Assembly: GCF_022669055.1 (NCBI RefSeq)
Contig: NZ_JAJMLW010000004.1
Location: 1-64,000, forward strand
DNA length: 64,000 nt
Direction: 5' to 3'
Origin: Adlercreutzia faecimuris
Lineage (GTDB): Bacteria; Actinomycetota; Coriobacteriia; Coriobacteriales; Eggerthellaceae
In this document: piece by piece, positions 17,754-27,025 of the stretch
How the letters are laid out: each line of letters starts with the position of its first letter
Position numbering within the stretch: position 1 is the stretch's first letter
Position numbers and translations under genes: made by a program
Notes under the pieces: generated by a model
Databases searched by the model: none
What the model was told of the DNA's origin: nothing
The model's input: only the letters and a program-made list of their open reading frames with translations

Positions 17754-18092
17754 AGCGTTCGGCGCCGGGCGCCTTGCCTCCTCGGTGGCCGTGCGCGTCT
17801 CGGTCGCGCGCTCCAGGATTCGGCGACGCCCGCCGGCGCGCCGGGCCCCGCATCCCCCGACGCGGAGGGCCTTTCTCGCCTTCATCCTACCATGGCCGCC
17901 TGGCCCCCACGCCATTTCCACGACGAACCCAGCTCGCCTGCATCGACGCGGGGCGAGCACCGGCATCGCATCAGCATCGATTCGGCCTCGGCGAGGGGAG
18001 GGGTTGTGCCAGAGCGGCGCGATCGGCTAGTATCTTTTTCAGGGGAAAGCTGTTGATCTGGGGATACGGCTGAATCAAGGGGAAGGGGATCC
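17754..18092. other. Intergenic region between divergent genes
   Basis: No gene is supported in these 339 bases. It must contain the divergent promoters of the LCP gene and the lipoprotein gene. I see no convincing -35/-10 pair, repeat or stem-loop. An open frame continues upstream from the LCP start but lacks a fitting domain or ribosome site. Confidence 0.5.
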
Positions 18093-19184
18093 GTGGGTTT
18101 CCTGGTTGGGCCGCAGGGCGGGGACGACGCGCGCTCGTCGCGGTTTGTAAAGGCGCGTTTGCGTTTCGCGGTCGCGTTCGCCGCGGCGGCCCTGGCGGTG
18201 TTGGGCGCGTTGGGCGGCTGCGCGGTTGGCGGTGGGTTGGCGGATCCCAGCGATGCCGCTCGGGAGGCGCGCCCGTCAGTCGAGCGTGCCGTCGAGGTCG
18301 CGGGGGAGACGCCCGCGGAGGTCGGCGCCCCCGCGGACGCGCCGGATGACGGGGCGTCGGATGCGTCGGGCGCCGAGGCGCCCCTCGCCGGCACGGGCGA
18401 TGCCGCCGACGCCGCTGTGGCCCCCGAGCTCGTGGTGCGCTTCCTCGACGTCGGCCAGGGCGACGCCGCGCTCATCAGCTGCGACGGCCAGTGGCTGCTC
18501 ATCGACGGCGGCCCGCCGAAGGCGTCGTCGACGCTCTACGCCATCCTCCAGCGCCTCGGCGTGACGCGGCTCGACTGCATCGTCTCCACGCACCCCGACG
18601 CCGACCACGCCGGCGGCCTGTCCGGCGCCCTGGAGGTCGCGACCTGCGGCACGTTCTACGCCTCGACCGCCACATCCGACACGCGCACGTGGCGCGGCGT
18701 TTGCGATCGGCTCGAGCGCCAGGGCGTCCCCCTCTCCATCCCCGCCCCGGGCGACAGCTTCGATCTGGGCGCGGCGCGCGTGACCTTCCTCGGCCCCGTG
18801 CGCGCGGCGCCTGACGACAACAACAACTCGCTCGTGCTGCGCATCGACCATGGTGGCGACTCGTTCCTCTTCACCGGCGACGCCGAGCGTGAGGAGGAAT
18901 CCGACCTGCTGGTCGCGGGCGCGAACTTGTGCGCCGATGTCCTGAAGGTGGGACACCACGGGTCGGCGGGGGCGTCGTCCCCGGCGTTCGTGGCAGCGGT
19001 CGACCCGCAAGTCGCGGTCATATCCGTCGGCCGCAACTCCTACGGCCACCCCACCGACGAGGTGCTCGACCGCCTGGAGGTCCAGGGCGCACGCGTCCTC
19101 CGCACCGACCAAGGCGGCGATATCGTGGCAACAACCAGGGGAAACGGCATAGCGTTTGAGCAGGTGGGGATGATCGGCGAGTAG
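18093..19184 (+). CDS. ComEC-C-terminal-like metallo-beta-lactamase-fold lipoprotein
   Basis: A 363-residue secreted protein. A basic N-terminus and hydrophobic stretch end in a lipobox ALGGC (C43), predicting a lipid-anchored outer-surface protein. A low-complexity acidic Ala/Asp linker reaches residue ~110. The catalytic domain follows: VVRFLDVGQGDAALI, STHPDADHAGG (HxDxDH), FTGDAEREEE and KVGHHGSAGASS, as in the hydrolase domain of ComEC/Rec2. Stand-alone versions are thought to be nucleases or phosphodiesterases. GTG 18093 follows AAGGGGAAGGGG. It is transcribed away from the LCP gene. Confidence 0.85.
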   Translation: MGFLVGPQGGDDARSSRFVKARLRFAVAFAAAALAVLGALGGCAVGGGLADPSDAAREARPSVERAVEVAGETPAEVGAPADAPDDGASDASGAEAPLAGTGDAADAAVAPELVVRFLDVGQGDAALISCDGQWLLIDGGPPKASSTLYAILQRLGVTRLDCIVSTHPDADHAGGLSGALEVATCGTFYASTATSDTRTWRGVCDRLERQGVPLSIPAPGDSFDLGAARVTFLGPVRAAPDDNNNSLVLRIDHGGDSFLFTGDAEREEESDLLVAGANLCADVLKVGHHGSAGASSPAFVAAVDPQVAVISVGRNSYGHPTDEVLDRLEVQGARVLRTDQGGDIVATTRGNGIAFEQVGMIGE

Positions 19185-19317
19185 GGAGAGCGGCCCGCGT
19201 CTGCTCGGCGGGCCCCGCTGGTGGCCGAGCGCCGCGGCGGGTGCCCGCGCCCGCTCGGCGGGCCTCGCTGGTGGCCGAGCGCCGCGGCCAGGGGCGCGCT
19301 TCTCGGGCGGTGCGGGC

Positions 19318-20157
19318 TTAGCGGGCCGAGGCGCCCTGGGCGTCGGCCTCGGCGGGCTCCGCGCAGGGGCTGGCGACTCGCGCCGCCTGCGCGTCCGCGC
19401 CGCGCCGCCGCGTGCCGTCCTTGGGGATGAGCGGCGCGATGAACACGCGGGGCGCGGGCGGGATCAGCCGATCCAGGACGGGCGTCAGCGTGCGACCCCA
19501 CATCCCCACGGCGCGCCCGACCAGCAGCGCGGCGATGATCGTCCCCTCGCGCACCTGGTACAGGCCGCCGAGCGTCAGCAGCGAGAGCGCGGCCGCCGAG
19601 GTCATCAGCGTCACATCGACGGCGATCTTGCAGGTGGGGAAGGGCCGCCCGGACACGTAGGCGATGACCTGGATGATGGCGTCTGCCGGCGACATCACCA
19701 GGTCGGGCGCCATCTGAAGGCTGATGCCCAGCCCCAGGGTGAGGATGGACAGCGCCAGGAACGCGAGCTGCATCGGGTAGCCCGTCGGCGGTACGAACGA
19801 GAGCGCCCACAGCCACACGTCCACCGCCACGGAAAGCAGGAGGAACAGCGGCAGCTGCAACAGCTGGATGGGCTTGAACTCCTGGCGCAGGAGCGCCATC
19901 TCCAGGAACAGGAACGCCAGGTTGATGACGAACGTCCACGCACCCATGGTCATCCAGCCGGCGTCCAGCCGCGCGCAGAGCTCGGTGAGCACGGCCGGCA
20001 TCGACGAGATGGCTGCCGTGCCCGTGCACGAGTGCTTCGACAGCGCGATGCCCAGCGCCACCAGCACGGCGCCCAGCACCGTCACCGCTACGCGCAGGCA
20101 GAAGTTAGCACGCGCGCCCGCGAAGAGCGCGCTCCAGTTGGTCTTGATGTGTCCCAT
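19318..20157 (-). CDS. YczE/YitT-type integral membrane protein
   Basis: A 279-residue membrane protein with about five hydrophobic segments. Conserved-looking parts are RVAVTVLGAVLVALGIALSK at the N-terminus, MSPADAIIQVIAYVSGRPF and the following segment, which match the YczE/YyaS family. Function of the family is unknown; in Bacillus YczE affects surfactin production indirectly. ATG 20157 is the start of the family match; longer open frame upstream runs into repeat DNA and is not coding. The C-terminal ~40 residues are Arg/Ala-rich. Confidence 0.75.
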   Translation of the reverse strand: MGHIKTNWSALFAGARANFCLRVAVTVLGAVLVALGIALSKHSCTGTAAISSMPAVLTELCARLDAGWMTMGAWTFVINLAFLFLEMALLRQEFKPIQLLQLPLFLLLSVAVDVWLWALSFVPPTGYPMQLAFLALSILTLGLGISLQMAPDLVMSPADAIIQVIAYVSGRPFPTCKIAVDVTLMTSAAALSLLTLGGLYQVREGTIIAALLVGRAVGMWGRTLTPVLDRLIPPAPRVFIAPLIPKDGTRRRGADAQAARVASPCAEPAEADAQGASAR

Positions 20158-20626
20158 AGCCAGAAGTGTAGCACCTCGTCTCCGCACGCCCGCCGCCCGC
20201 CGTCGGCGAACGGCGCCCAGCGCGCCGACGCCTCGCTCGTGCCCGGCGCCCGGGAGCGGCTTCTCGTGGACAAAAAACGCCGATCTCGCAGCTCTTCCGC
20301 GGGCGACCCCAAGCGCGGGTTCCGCTCCTCTCGCGATATGGCCAGGTCGGGAAGTCGCGGCCTTCCTCGCCGTCCTCCCCACCGCTCGCTTTCCCTCTCG
20401 GATTCATGCGAGATCGCCGATTTTTGTCCACCCAAATGCGAGATCGCGTGTTTTTGTCCACGCGCAGGGACAAAAACACGCGATCTCGCAGACCGTCCCG
20501 CCGCGCATCGACGCCGCCCGAGGGCTACGCCGCGCTCATCGCCCAGCTCGCCGTCCGCTGCGCGCCCGGCTTCCGCGACGAGCGCACCACCACGCCGCGC
20601 TCGCTGCTCGCCCCGGCCTCCGGCGC
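20158..20626. other. Repeat-bearing intergenic region
   Basis: These 469 bases hold no credible gene. They contain four copies of a 23-base element (20268-20490). Open frames read through the region only translate the repeats. Confidence 0.6.
20268..20490. repeat. Four copies of a 23-base inverted element
   Basis: Plus-orientation copies TGCGAGATCGCCGATTTTTG (+TCCA) at 20407-20430 and TGCGAGATCGCGTGTTTTTG (+TCCA) at 20437-20460; reverse-orientation copies at 20268-20290 and 20468-20490. The last two copies are exact inverted repeats around CACGCGCAG-type spacer and would form a hairpin of more than 20 pairs. This looks like a REP/MITE-type dispersed element or a strong terminator shared by the convergent-facing flanks. 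Confidence 0.75.
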
Positions 20627-21568
20627 CTACGAGTTCAGCACCGACTCGACGCTGCGGCTGAAGTAGCCCTCGGGGATGTTGGCGGCTACGAACTCGGCGA
20701 AGGCCCGGGCCTCGTCGGAGCGGGGCGCCTCGGAGGGCCAGGTCAGCGACACGGGGTACCACATGGTGTCCGTCGCCACCTTGAAGCGCACGATGCCGGG
20801 CTCGTTGCGGTAGCGGTTGGCGATGCACTCGGGCAGCGTGGCCCATCCCAGGCCCGCCTTCACGCCCTCGACCATGGCCTCGTGGGTATCGAAGCAGCCC
20901 ACCATGTTGTGGTCGCGCAGCGATATGCCGTAGCGCTCGCGGAAGTGGCGGTTGCCCACCATGTGTCGTCCGGAGTGCCACTCGTACACGATCATGGGCC
21001 ACTTGAGCAGGGTCTCCACGGGCACGGGGTAGATGATCTGGTTGTAGGGCGCCTTGTCCGGGGCCAGGAACACGAGCTTCTTGTAGCCCAGCACCTCGTT
21101 GACGATGCCCGGCTCGGTGGGCTGGTTCTCCAGGATGGCGAAGTCCAGCTCGCCGTCCTTCAGCTTCTGAACCAGGTCGGGCTCGTAGCCGGCGTCCAGG
21201 TGGACGCGCGCCTCGGGAGCCTGCTTGACGTACTCGGCCACCAGGCGCGGCAGCAGCGTCACGCCGTCGGCGAAGCTCATGCCGATGGTGAGGCTGGCGG
21301 GGAAGTGCTCGTCGATGGCGGCGATCTGCGACGCCAGCACCCGTTCCATGCCCGCTACGTTCTGGGCGAACTTCACCACCACCTTGCCAGCTTGCGTGAG
21401 CGATATGCCCGCCGACGAGCGGTTGACGAGCGAGGTGCCGAACTTCTTCTCGATGCTGTTGATCTTCTGCGAGAGCCCCGGGCGCGACATGTACAGCTGG
21501 TCGGCCGCCTGCGAGAGGCTCTTCGCCTTCGCCAGGACCAGCAGGACCTCAACGTCGTCAAACAGCAT
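20627..21568 (-). CDS. LysR-family transcriptional regulator
   Basis: A 313-residue LysR regulator. The winged helix lies at residues 1-60 (LFDDVEVLLVLAKAKSLSQAADQLYMSRPGLSQKINSIEKKFG, read in parts). The effector domain from ~90 has SLTIGMSFADGVTLLPRLV and LDFAILENQPTEPGIV. GGGGGA before ATG 21568 supports the start. It diverges from the molybdoenzyme gene at 21990 with a 421-base shared promoter region, the standard arrangement for a LysR activator of the adjacent operon. Its effector is probably the substrate of that enzyme or the imported compound. Confidence 0.9.
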   Translation of the reverse strand: MLFDDVEVLLVLAKAKSLSQAADQLYMSRPGLSQKINSIEKKFGTSLVNRSSAGISLTQAGKVVVKFAQNVAGMERVLASQIAAIDEHFPASLTIGMSFADGVTLLPRLVAEYVKQAPEARVHLDAGYEPDLVQKLKDGELDFAILENQPTEPGIVNEVLGYKKLVFLAPDKAPYNQIIYPVPVETLLKWPMIVYEWHSGRHMVGNRHFRERYGISLRDHNMVGCFDTHEAMVEGVKAGLGWATLPECIANRYRNEPGIVRFKVATDTMWYPVSLTWPSEAPRSDEARAFAEFVAANIPEGYFSRSVESVLNS

Positions 21569-21989
21569 CGTTCCCCCTTGCTTTTGGGAACTACGGGCGT
21601 GGTCGGGGTCGGGCGGGCGCCATCCGGCTTTGCGCTGTGCGAAAGAGGGTGGCCCACCCCGGCTCCGCGCCGCCGGCGCAGCATCCGCGATTAAGCACAC
21701 ATGAGCAGATTAAACACTGGCCGCTTGGAGTTAGTCCAGGGTGTCCGGCGGAATCGGTGAAGTTCTTTTTTCCCGAACCTGCAACAAACGCTTACATGTC
21801 CGAATTCCTTTGCAACCCCTGCAAGGAAGTCGAACGGGCAATCGGTGACTGACGTAGTAGCAATTACCTCCACCTTCCTATGATCGAGGCACAGGCGATA
21901 GGGGGTTGCGTCGTCGAGGGGGCCCACAAGAACCGTCGATCAACTCCCAAGCCTTGAGTGTCACGAAGAGGAAAGACGAGGAGGAATCG
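21569..21989. promoter_or_regulatory. Divergent control region of LysR gene and molybdoenzyme operon
   Basis: No gene is seen in these 421 bases, which are distinctly AT-richer in 21700-21900 than the flanks. The region must hold the operon promoter and the LysR binding sites. GTTC-N9-GAAC at about 21761-21777 is one dyad with a T-rich centre. The operon ribosome site GAGGAGGAATCG ends just before ATG 21990. Confidence 0.5.
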
Positions 21990-24611
21990 ATGGACAAACA
22001 GGGAATCATCGAGGCCAGCCGGGAGCGTCGCGAAGGTGAGCGCATCTTCTACACGTCCTGCCCGGCGAACGGATGCTGGGACTCCGCATGCATTCTGAGG
22101 TGCCATCTGAAGGAGGGCAAGCTCATTGCCGTCGAGCCCGACGACTCCGTTAACAAGAACGACAGTCGCGAGGACTGCGGCTGGGAGAACATCTGGAAGG
22201 GCAACGTTCAGATGCGCCCCTGCGCCATGGGCCATTCCTGGAAGAAGGAGCTCTACGCCGAGACGCGCCTGCTCCATCCGATGAAGCGCGTCGGCAAGAA
22301 GGGCCCTGGCAACGGCTACTTCGTGCAGATCAGCTGGGAAGAGGCCCTCGACACCATCGCTGAGAAGATGATCGAGATCAAGGGCAAGTACGGCCCTTAC
22401 GGCATCTTCCACTCCCAGTACCCCAGCTTCGAGAAGAACGGCTTCCCCCTGGCTCCCTGGTGGGAGGCGGGCTTCGGCGCGTGGGGCGAGCACTCCTGCT
22501 CGGGCCATGCGGCTGGCGAGATGTTCCACCTGGGCGTCGACATGCCCAAGTGCGCTCGCGGCGTCGCGGATAACCTGCCGGGCTTCGAGGCCTCGGACAT
22601 CTTCAACTCCAAGCTCTTCATCATGTGGGGCATGGATCCGGTGGTCGCCTGGTTCGGACCGACGTCCTACTACATGCAGCTGGCCCATGAGTACGGCTGC
22701 AAGACCATCGTCATCGACCCGCGCTACACCCAGTCCGCCGAGATCCTCGCCGATCAGTGGATTCCCATTCGCCCCGGCACCGATCTGGCCATGATGCTGG
22801 CCGTGGCCCAGGTGCTCTATGAAGAGGATCTCATCGACCACGAGTTCGTCGACGAGTGGGTCGAGAAGGATGGCTTCGAGGAGTGGCGCGCCTACGTCAT
22901 GGGCGAGGGCGAGGACGGCATCAAGAAGACCCCCGAGTGGGCTGCCCCCATCACCGCCGTGCCGGCTGAGACCATCCGCGAGTTCGCGCGTCTCTACGGC
23001 ACCGAGAAGCCGGTGCATCTGCAGTACTTCTACTCCTGCGCCAAGCGCCACCTGGGCGACTACAGCGCGGCTGCCGCCATGCTGCTCCAGGCCATGACCG
23101 GCAACGTCGCCTGCGCTGGCGGCTGCGAGTCGGGCGCCTGCCTGCCCACCCCCGGCCGCGTGCCCGCGCCTCGCGCCGACTTCGGCCGCAATCCGGGCGA
23201 CTACACGGTGCCGGTGCTGTTCAACAACAACTGCCTGACCGAGATCCTGGCGTCGCAGAAGGACTACTGGGAGGGCCGCATGAGCGAGGACGAGTTCCGT
23301 CATCGCATCGGCTCGCCGACCAACGACAGCCCGCTGCCCAACATCCAGATGATCATCTTCGAGAACAACTACGCCAACAACCACTCGAACGTGAACCGTC
23401 GCTTCCAGGGCATGGCCGACACGGAGTTCAACTGGGGCTTCCAGTGGCACGTGAACCAGCCCACCGCCGAGCTCTGCGACATCATCCTGCCGGCGCCGGT
23501 GTGGCAGCTCGAGGGCATGGACGAGTACATGTACGGCCATCAGCGCTTCGTGAGCGGCCCGAACGGCATGCGCAACTACTTCACCTTCTGCGCCCGTGGC
23601 TGCGACTTCCCCGGCGAGGTTCGCTCCAAGGAGTGGGTGTGGACTGAGATCGCCAAGCGTCTGGGCGATGAGGTCGTCGAGGGCTACAACCCCCGCATGA
23701 AGGACGTTCCGGTGGAGAAGTGGGTTGACGCCCAGGAGGCCATCTACAAGGAGGCCTTCGAGAAATGGGCCGACAACGAGACCGTCATGGCCTACCTCGG
23801 CTACGAGAAGCGCCCCACCTGGGAGGAGTTCAACGCGAATCCGGTCGTCCGCACCGAGATCGACGTGCCGTACTACCCCTTCAAGAACGTCATGGAGCGT
23901 GGCGACAGCCCGTTCCTCACGCCGTCGGGCAAGGTTGAGTTCGTGTCCAACTTCGTGAAGAACAACGACATGACCGAGACCCGCTGGCGCGGCCAGTACG
24001 AGGCCATGCCGGTGTGGAGCCCCAGCTACGTCGAGGGCGACATCTCCACGGCCTCCAACGACGGCTTCTACAACCCGAAGGTCAAGGACTATCCGCTGTC
24101 GCTGGTCACCCCGGTGTCCATCTACCGACAGCACTCCTCCAACGACAACAACCCGTTCATGCGCGAGGACGTCTACCGCCACGGCGTGTGGATCTCCGGC
24201 GTGGACGCCCAGGCTCGCGGCATCAAGGACGGCGACGTCTGCCGCGTCTACAGCGATCGCGGCGAGGCCATCCTCACGGCCTACGTGACCAACCGCTGCA
24301 TGCCCGGCACCGCGGCCATCCACCATGGCGGCTGGTACCAGACCAACGGCGAGACGAGCGAGATGAACGCCTTTGGCCAGGATATGCGCGGTACGCCGAA
24401 CATCTTCCTCGATGACGGCCACCTGCCCCACATCCTGGGCGCGCTGATCATCGCCGGCCTCATCAACGTTGAGAAGGTGGCCGACGGCGACGCCGAGGGC
24501 TACGGCTCCGAGGCCGAGCGCGGCGGCATGCGCGGCGCATCGGTCGCCATTGGCACCCGCGATGCCCTGGCCAAGAAGGACGGCGCCCGCGACGCGGCCG
24601 CCACGGCCTAG
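21990..24611 (+). CDS. Molybdopterin (bis-MGD) oxidoreductase large subunit, DMSO reductase family
   Basis: An 873-residue catalytic subunit. N-terminal cysteines C24, C29, C34 and a distant C78 fit an FS0 [4Fe-4S] site, but with wide C-x4-C-x4-C spacing and an extra C38. C170 in GEHSCSGHAAGEM is a candidate molybdenum ligand. Cofactor motifs include LFIMWGMDPVVAWFG, TIVIDPRYTQSAEILADQWI and the C-terminal HGVWISGVDAQARGIKDGD. There is no Tat signal, so it should act in the cytoplasm. The linked Fe-S subunit and permease suggest an imported organic electron acceptor, as in the catechol dehydroxylases of Eggerthella and Gordonibacter; the substrate cannot be read from sequence. Start fixed by GAGGAGG. 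Confidence 0.9.
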   Translation: MDKQGIIEASRERREGERIFYTSCPANGCWDSACILRCHLKEGKLIAVEPDDSVNKNDSREDCGWENIWKGNVQMRPCAMGHSWKKELYAETRLLHPMKRVGKKGPGNGYFVQISWEEALDTIAEKMIEIKGKYGPYGIFHSQYPSFEKNGFPLAPWWEAGFGAWGEHSCSGHAAGEMFHLGVDMPKCARGVADNLPGFEASDIFNSKLFIMWGMDPVVAWFGPTSYYMQLAHEYGCKTIVIDPRYTQSAEILADQWIPIRPGTDLAMMLAVAQVLYEEDLIDHEFVDEWVEKDGFEEWRAYVMGEGEDGIKKTPEWAAPITAVPAETIREFARLYGTEKPVHLQYFYSCAKRHLGDYSAAAAMLLQAMTGNVACAGGCESGACLPTPGRVPAPRADFGRNPGDYTVPVLFNNNCLTEILASQKDYWEGRMSEDEFRHRIGSPTNDSPLPNIQMIIFENNYANNHSNVNRRFQGMADTEFNWGFQWHVNQPTAELCDIILPAPVWQLEGMDEYMYGHQRFVSGPNGMRNYFTFCARGCDFPGEVRSKEWVWTEIAKRLGDEVVEGYNPRMKDVPVEKWVDAQEAIYKEAFEKWADNETVMAYLGYEKRPTWEEFNANPVVRTEIDVPYYPFKNVMERGDSPFLTPSGKVEFVSNFVKNNDMTETRWRGQYEAMPVWSPSYVEGDISTASNDGFYNPKVKDYPLSLVTPVSIYRQHSSNDNNPFMREDVYRHGVWISGVDAQARGIKDGDVCRVYSDRGEAILTAYVTNRCMPGTAAIHHGGWYQTNGETSEMNAFGQDMRGTPNIFLDDGHLPHILGALIIAGLINVEKVADGDAEGYGSEAERGGMRGASVAIGTRDALAKKDGARDAAATA

Positions 24612-24642
24612 TGGCGAAGACTTCGAGAGGAGGAAACAGACA

Positions 24643-25386
24643 ATGACCCAGTACGGATTCTTTTTCGACATGAACCGCTGCTACGCCTGCCAGGCCTGCA
24701 GCATTGCCTGCAAGGACTGGAACGGCCTTGAGCCCGGCGCCGAGAAGTGGATGACCGTCTACGAGTGGGAGCAGGGCACGTTCCCGAACATCCGCCTGCA
24801 TGCGCTGGCGTTCCCCTGCGCGCACTGCGAGGATCCCTCGTGCGTGAAGGTGTGCGAGTCGGGCGCCCTCTACAAGGAGGACGAGTTCGGCGCGGTCCTG
24901 GTGGATCAGGACAAGTGCACCGGCTGCCGCAAGTGCTACGACGCGTGCCCCTATGGCGCGCCGAAGTTCGCCACCGACGAGCCGACGGCCAAGATGAGCA
25001 AGTGCACCATGTGCGTCGACCGCCTGGCCGAGGGCCAGCAGCCCCTGTGCACCCTGTCCTGCCCGCTGCGCGCCTTCGACTTCGGCCCGCTCGACGAGCT
25101 CATCGAGAAGTACGGCGACGTGCGCTACTGCGAGGGCATGCCCTCCCCGGACGCCACCAAGCCGGCCTATCTCGTCTGGAACCCGCGCGAGAAGAAGCAG
25201 CTCATCCCGTATCCCGTGGACGAGGCCATCGCGCTCAACCAGCAGCGTGGCGACCTGGGCACCATGTTCGAGAGCGAGGAGGACCTCACCACCTTCGACG
25301 AGGGCACCATCCGCCGCGACAAGCTGCAGATGAAGTTCGACAGCAACATCGAGCTCATGCGCGCCACCCGTAACGATATGGCGTAA
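24643..25386 (+). CDS. DmsB-like four-cluster [4Fe-4S] electron-transfer subunit
   Basis: A 247-residue ferredoxin-like subunit that passes electrons to the large subunit encoded 31 bases upstream. Four cysteine sets are intact: C13-x2-C16-x2-C19-x3-C23; C59, C62, C67, C71; C92, C95, C98, C102; and C121, C124, C136, C140. GGAGG precedes ATG 24643. No membrane anchor subunit (DmsC/NrfD) is encoded nearby, so the electron donor is probably a soluble protein or an anchor encoded elsewhere. This intact protein is a useful internal reference for the degenerate subunit at 47352-47711. Confidence 0.93.
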   Translation: MTQYGFFFDMNRCYACQACSIACKDWNGLEPGAEKWMTVYEWEQGTFPNIRLHALAFPCAHCEDPSCVKVCESGALYKEDEFGAVLVDQDKCTGCRKCYDACPYGAPKFATDEPTAKMSKCTMCVDRLAEGQQPLCTLSCPLRAFDFGPLDELIEKYGDVRYCEGMPSPDATKPAYLVWNPREKKQLIPYPVDEAIALNQQRGDLGTMFESEEDLTTFDEGTIRRDKLQMKFDSNIELMRATRNDMA

Positions 25387-25404
25387 GTCGTCTGACGACG
25401 GCCA

Positions 25405-25474
25405 GGGAGGTGGGGCCGAGGGGCGAAGCGAAGGCTGCGCAGCTTCTGAGCGTAGCCCCTCGGCCCCACCTCCC
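25405..25474. repeat. Long stem-loop between Fe-S subunit and permease genes
   Basis: The 20-base arms GGGAGGTGGGGCCGAGGGGC (25405-25424) and its exact complement (25455-25474) enclose 30 bases that contain a smaller GAAG/CTTC hairpin. There is no T-run after it, so it is more likely an mRNA-stabilising or REP-like element that sets different levels for the enzyme and permease than a plain terminator. Confidence 0.7.
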
Positions 25475-25597
25475 GTCCCGCGCTAGGCGAGGGGCCTGGC
25501 GCGGGCACGAGTTCCACCATCTACGTCCACTTGCTGGCTTGGAGGACCCGGAAGTGGGCTTAGGGGAAATCAGCATCAACCTGAAAGGGGAAAAGAA

Positions 25598-26917
25598 ATG
25601 GAGTGGATAGGAGTCATCGGCATCGTCGCCGGTCTCGTCTTCTTCGTCGTCGCGGCCATGAAGGGCTGGAACGTGCTCATCACGTCCCTCGTGACCGCCA
25701 TCGTCATCGCTTTGACCAACGGCATGGACATCATGAACTCCATGGTGGGTGCCGAGAAGTCCTACGTCACCGGCCTGGCCGGGTTCATCCGCGGCAACCT
25801 GCTGATCTTCATGGGCGGCGCCATCATGGGCGAGTTCATGGACAAGTCGGGCGCCGCCAAGGCCATCGCCCAGTTCGTCATGAACAAGGTCGGCACCAAG
25901 AGCCCGTACCTGGTGCTCCTGGGCATCGCCGCCGTGGGTGCCGTGCTCACCTACGCGGGCATCTCGATGTTCGTCGCCATGTTCGCCCTCATCCCGCTGG
26001 CGCGCCCGATGTTCCGCGAGTGCAACATCCCGTGGCACCTGTTCTGCGCCGCGTGGTCGCTGGCCGCCTGCTCGTTCACCATGGCCATGATCCCCGGCGT
26101 GCCGGCCGTGGCCTGGATCAACGCCGCCAACGGCTGCGGTGTGTCCCTGACCGCCGCCCCCATCATGGGCATCGTGGGCTCCATCATCGCCATCGTGGTG
26201 AGCTGCATCTACATCAAGTTCGCCCTCAAGCGCGCTGAGGCCAAGGGCGAGACCTTCGTGGCCGACGCCGACGACGTGGCCGTCGAGGAGCAGAAGGACC
26301 TGCCGAGCCTGTTCCTGTCGCTGCTGCCGCTGATCGTGCTGATCGGCGTCATCATCGGCCTTTCCGCCACCGGCATGAAGAACGTCGTCTACATCGGCAT
26401 GCTGGCCGGCATCATCGCCTCCATCGTGTGCTTCTTCAAGTACGTGCCCTCGATGCGTGACACGCTCGGCAAGGGCGCCGTCGCCGGCGTGGGCCCGGCC
26501 GTGTTCACCTCCGCCGCCGTCGGCGTGGGCACCGTGGCCGCCGCCTCCGTGGGCTTCACCGTCATCTACGAGGCCATCTTCAACATGCCGGGCGGCACCT
26601 ACGTGTCCGCCGCCACCATGGCCGCTGCCCTCGGCGGCATCATGGGATCCGGCTCGGGTGCTGTGGGCATCATCGCCCAGAACTTCCTGGAGCCCTACCT
26701 GGCCACCGGCGTCGACCCGGCCGCCCTGGCGAAGATCATCGCCACCTCGGCCACCATCGGCGGCGCGCTGCCCAACTCGGGCGCCATGTTCGGCATGCTG
26801 GCCGCCATGGGCCTGAACCACAAGAACTCCTACAAGCACATCGCCGCCATCTCCATCGGCGCCGGCCTGTGCGCCCTGGTGGTCATGATCATCATGGCCA
26901 ACGTGGGCATCTACTAG
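25598..26917 (+). CDS. GntP-family permease
   Basis: A 439-residue membrane transporter with about 12 hydrophobic segments and a charged loop near residues 210-230. The opening WIGVIGIVAGLVFFVVAAMKGWN and the NSGAMFGMLAAMG motif near the end match the gluconate/citrate-type GntP group of proton symporters. It lies in the same orientation 211 bases after the Fe-S subunit, behind a large stem-loop, so it probably imports the substrate of the molybdoenzyme or exports its product. AAAGGGG precedes ATG 25598. Confidence 0.85.
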   Translation: MEWIGVIGIVAGLVFFVVAAMKGWNVLITSLVTAIVIALTNGMDIMNSMVGAEKSYVTGLAGFIRGNLLIFMGGAIMGEFMDKSGAAKAIAQFVMNKVGTKSPYLVLLGIAAVGAVLTYAGISMFVAMFALIPLARPMFRECNIPWHLFCAAWSLAACSFTMAMIPGVPAVAWINAANGCGVSLTAAPIMGIVGSIIAIVVSCIYIKFALKRAEAKGETFVADADDVAVEEQKDLPSLFLSLLPLIVLIGVIIGLSATGMKNVVYIGMLAGIIASIVCFFKYVPSMRDTLGKGAVAGVGPAVFTSAAVGVGTVAAASVGFTVIYEAIFNMPGGTYVSAATMAAALGGIMGSGSGAVGIIAQNFLEPYLATGVDPAALAKIIATSATIGGALPNSGAMFGMLAAMGLNHKNSYKHIAAISIGAGLCALVVMIIMANVGIY

Positions 26918-27025
26918 GAGATTCTCCGATCTTTCCGGCTGGCGCGGCTGCGGCGCGCGGCATCCTCCAGGCCCCGCCGCGGCCGGCCGGCCCCTTGTCC
27001 CCCTTACCCTCCTGAGGAGAACACC

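Noticed and set aside
20105-20479. A 124-codon frame with repeated DKNTRSR-type peptides
   Set aside because: The peptide repeats are only translations of the 23-base DNA element; no ribosome site or domain.
21569-21989. Moco or other riboswitch upstream of the molybdoenzyme operon
   Set aside because: I could not find the conserved stems of a known riboswitch in the leader. A covariance-model search would be needed to exclude it fully.
21864-24671. A 935-codon open frame antisense to the module 1 molybdoenzyme gene
   Set aside because: Open antisense frames are expected in GC-rich genes with G/C third positions. The product has no domain and is His/Val/Ala-rich.
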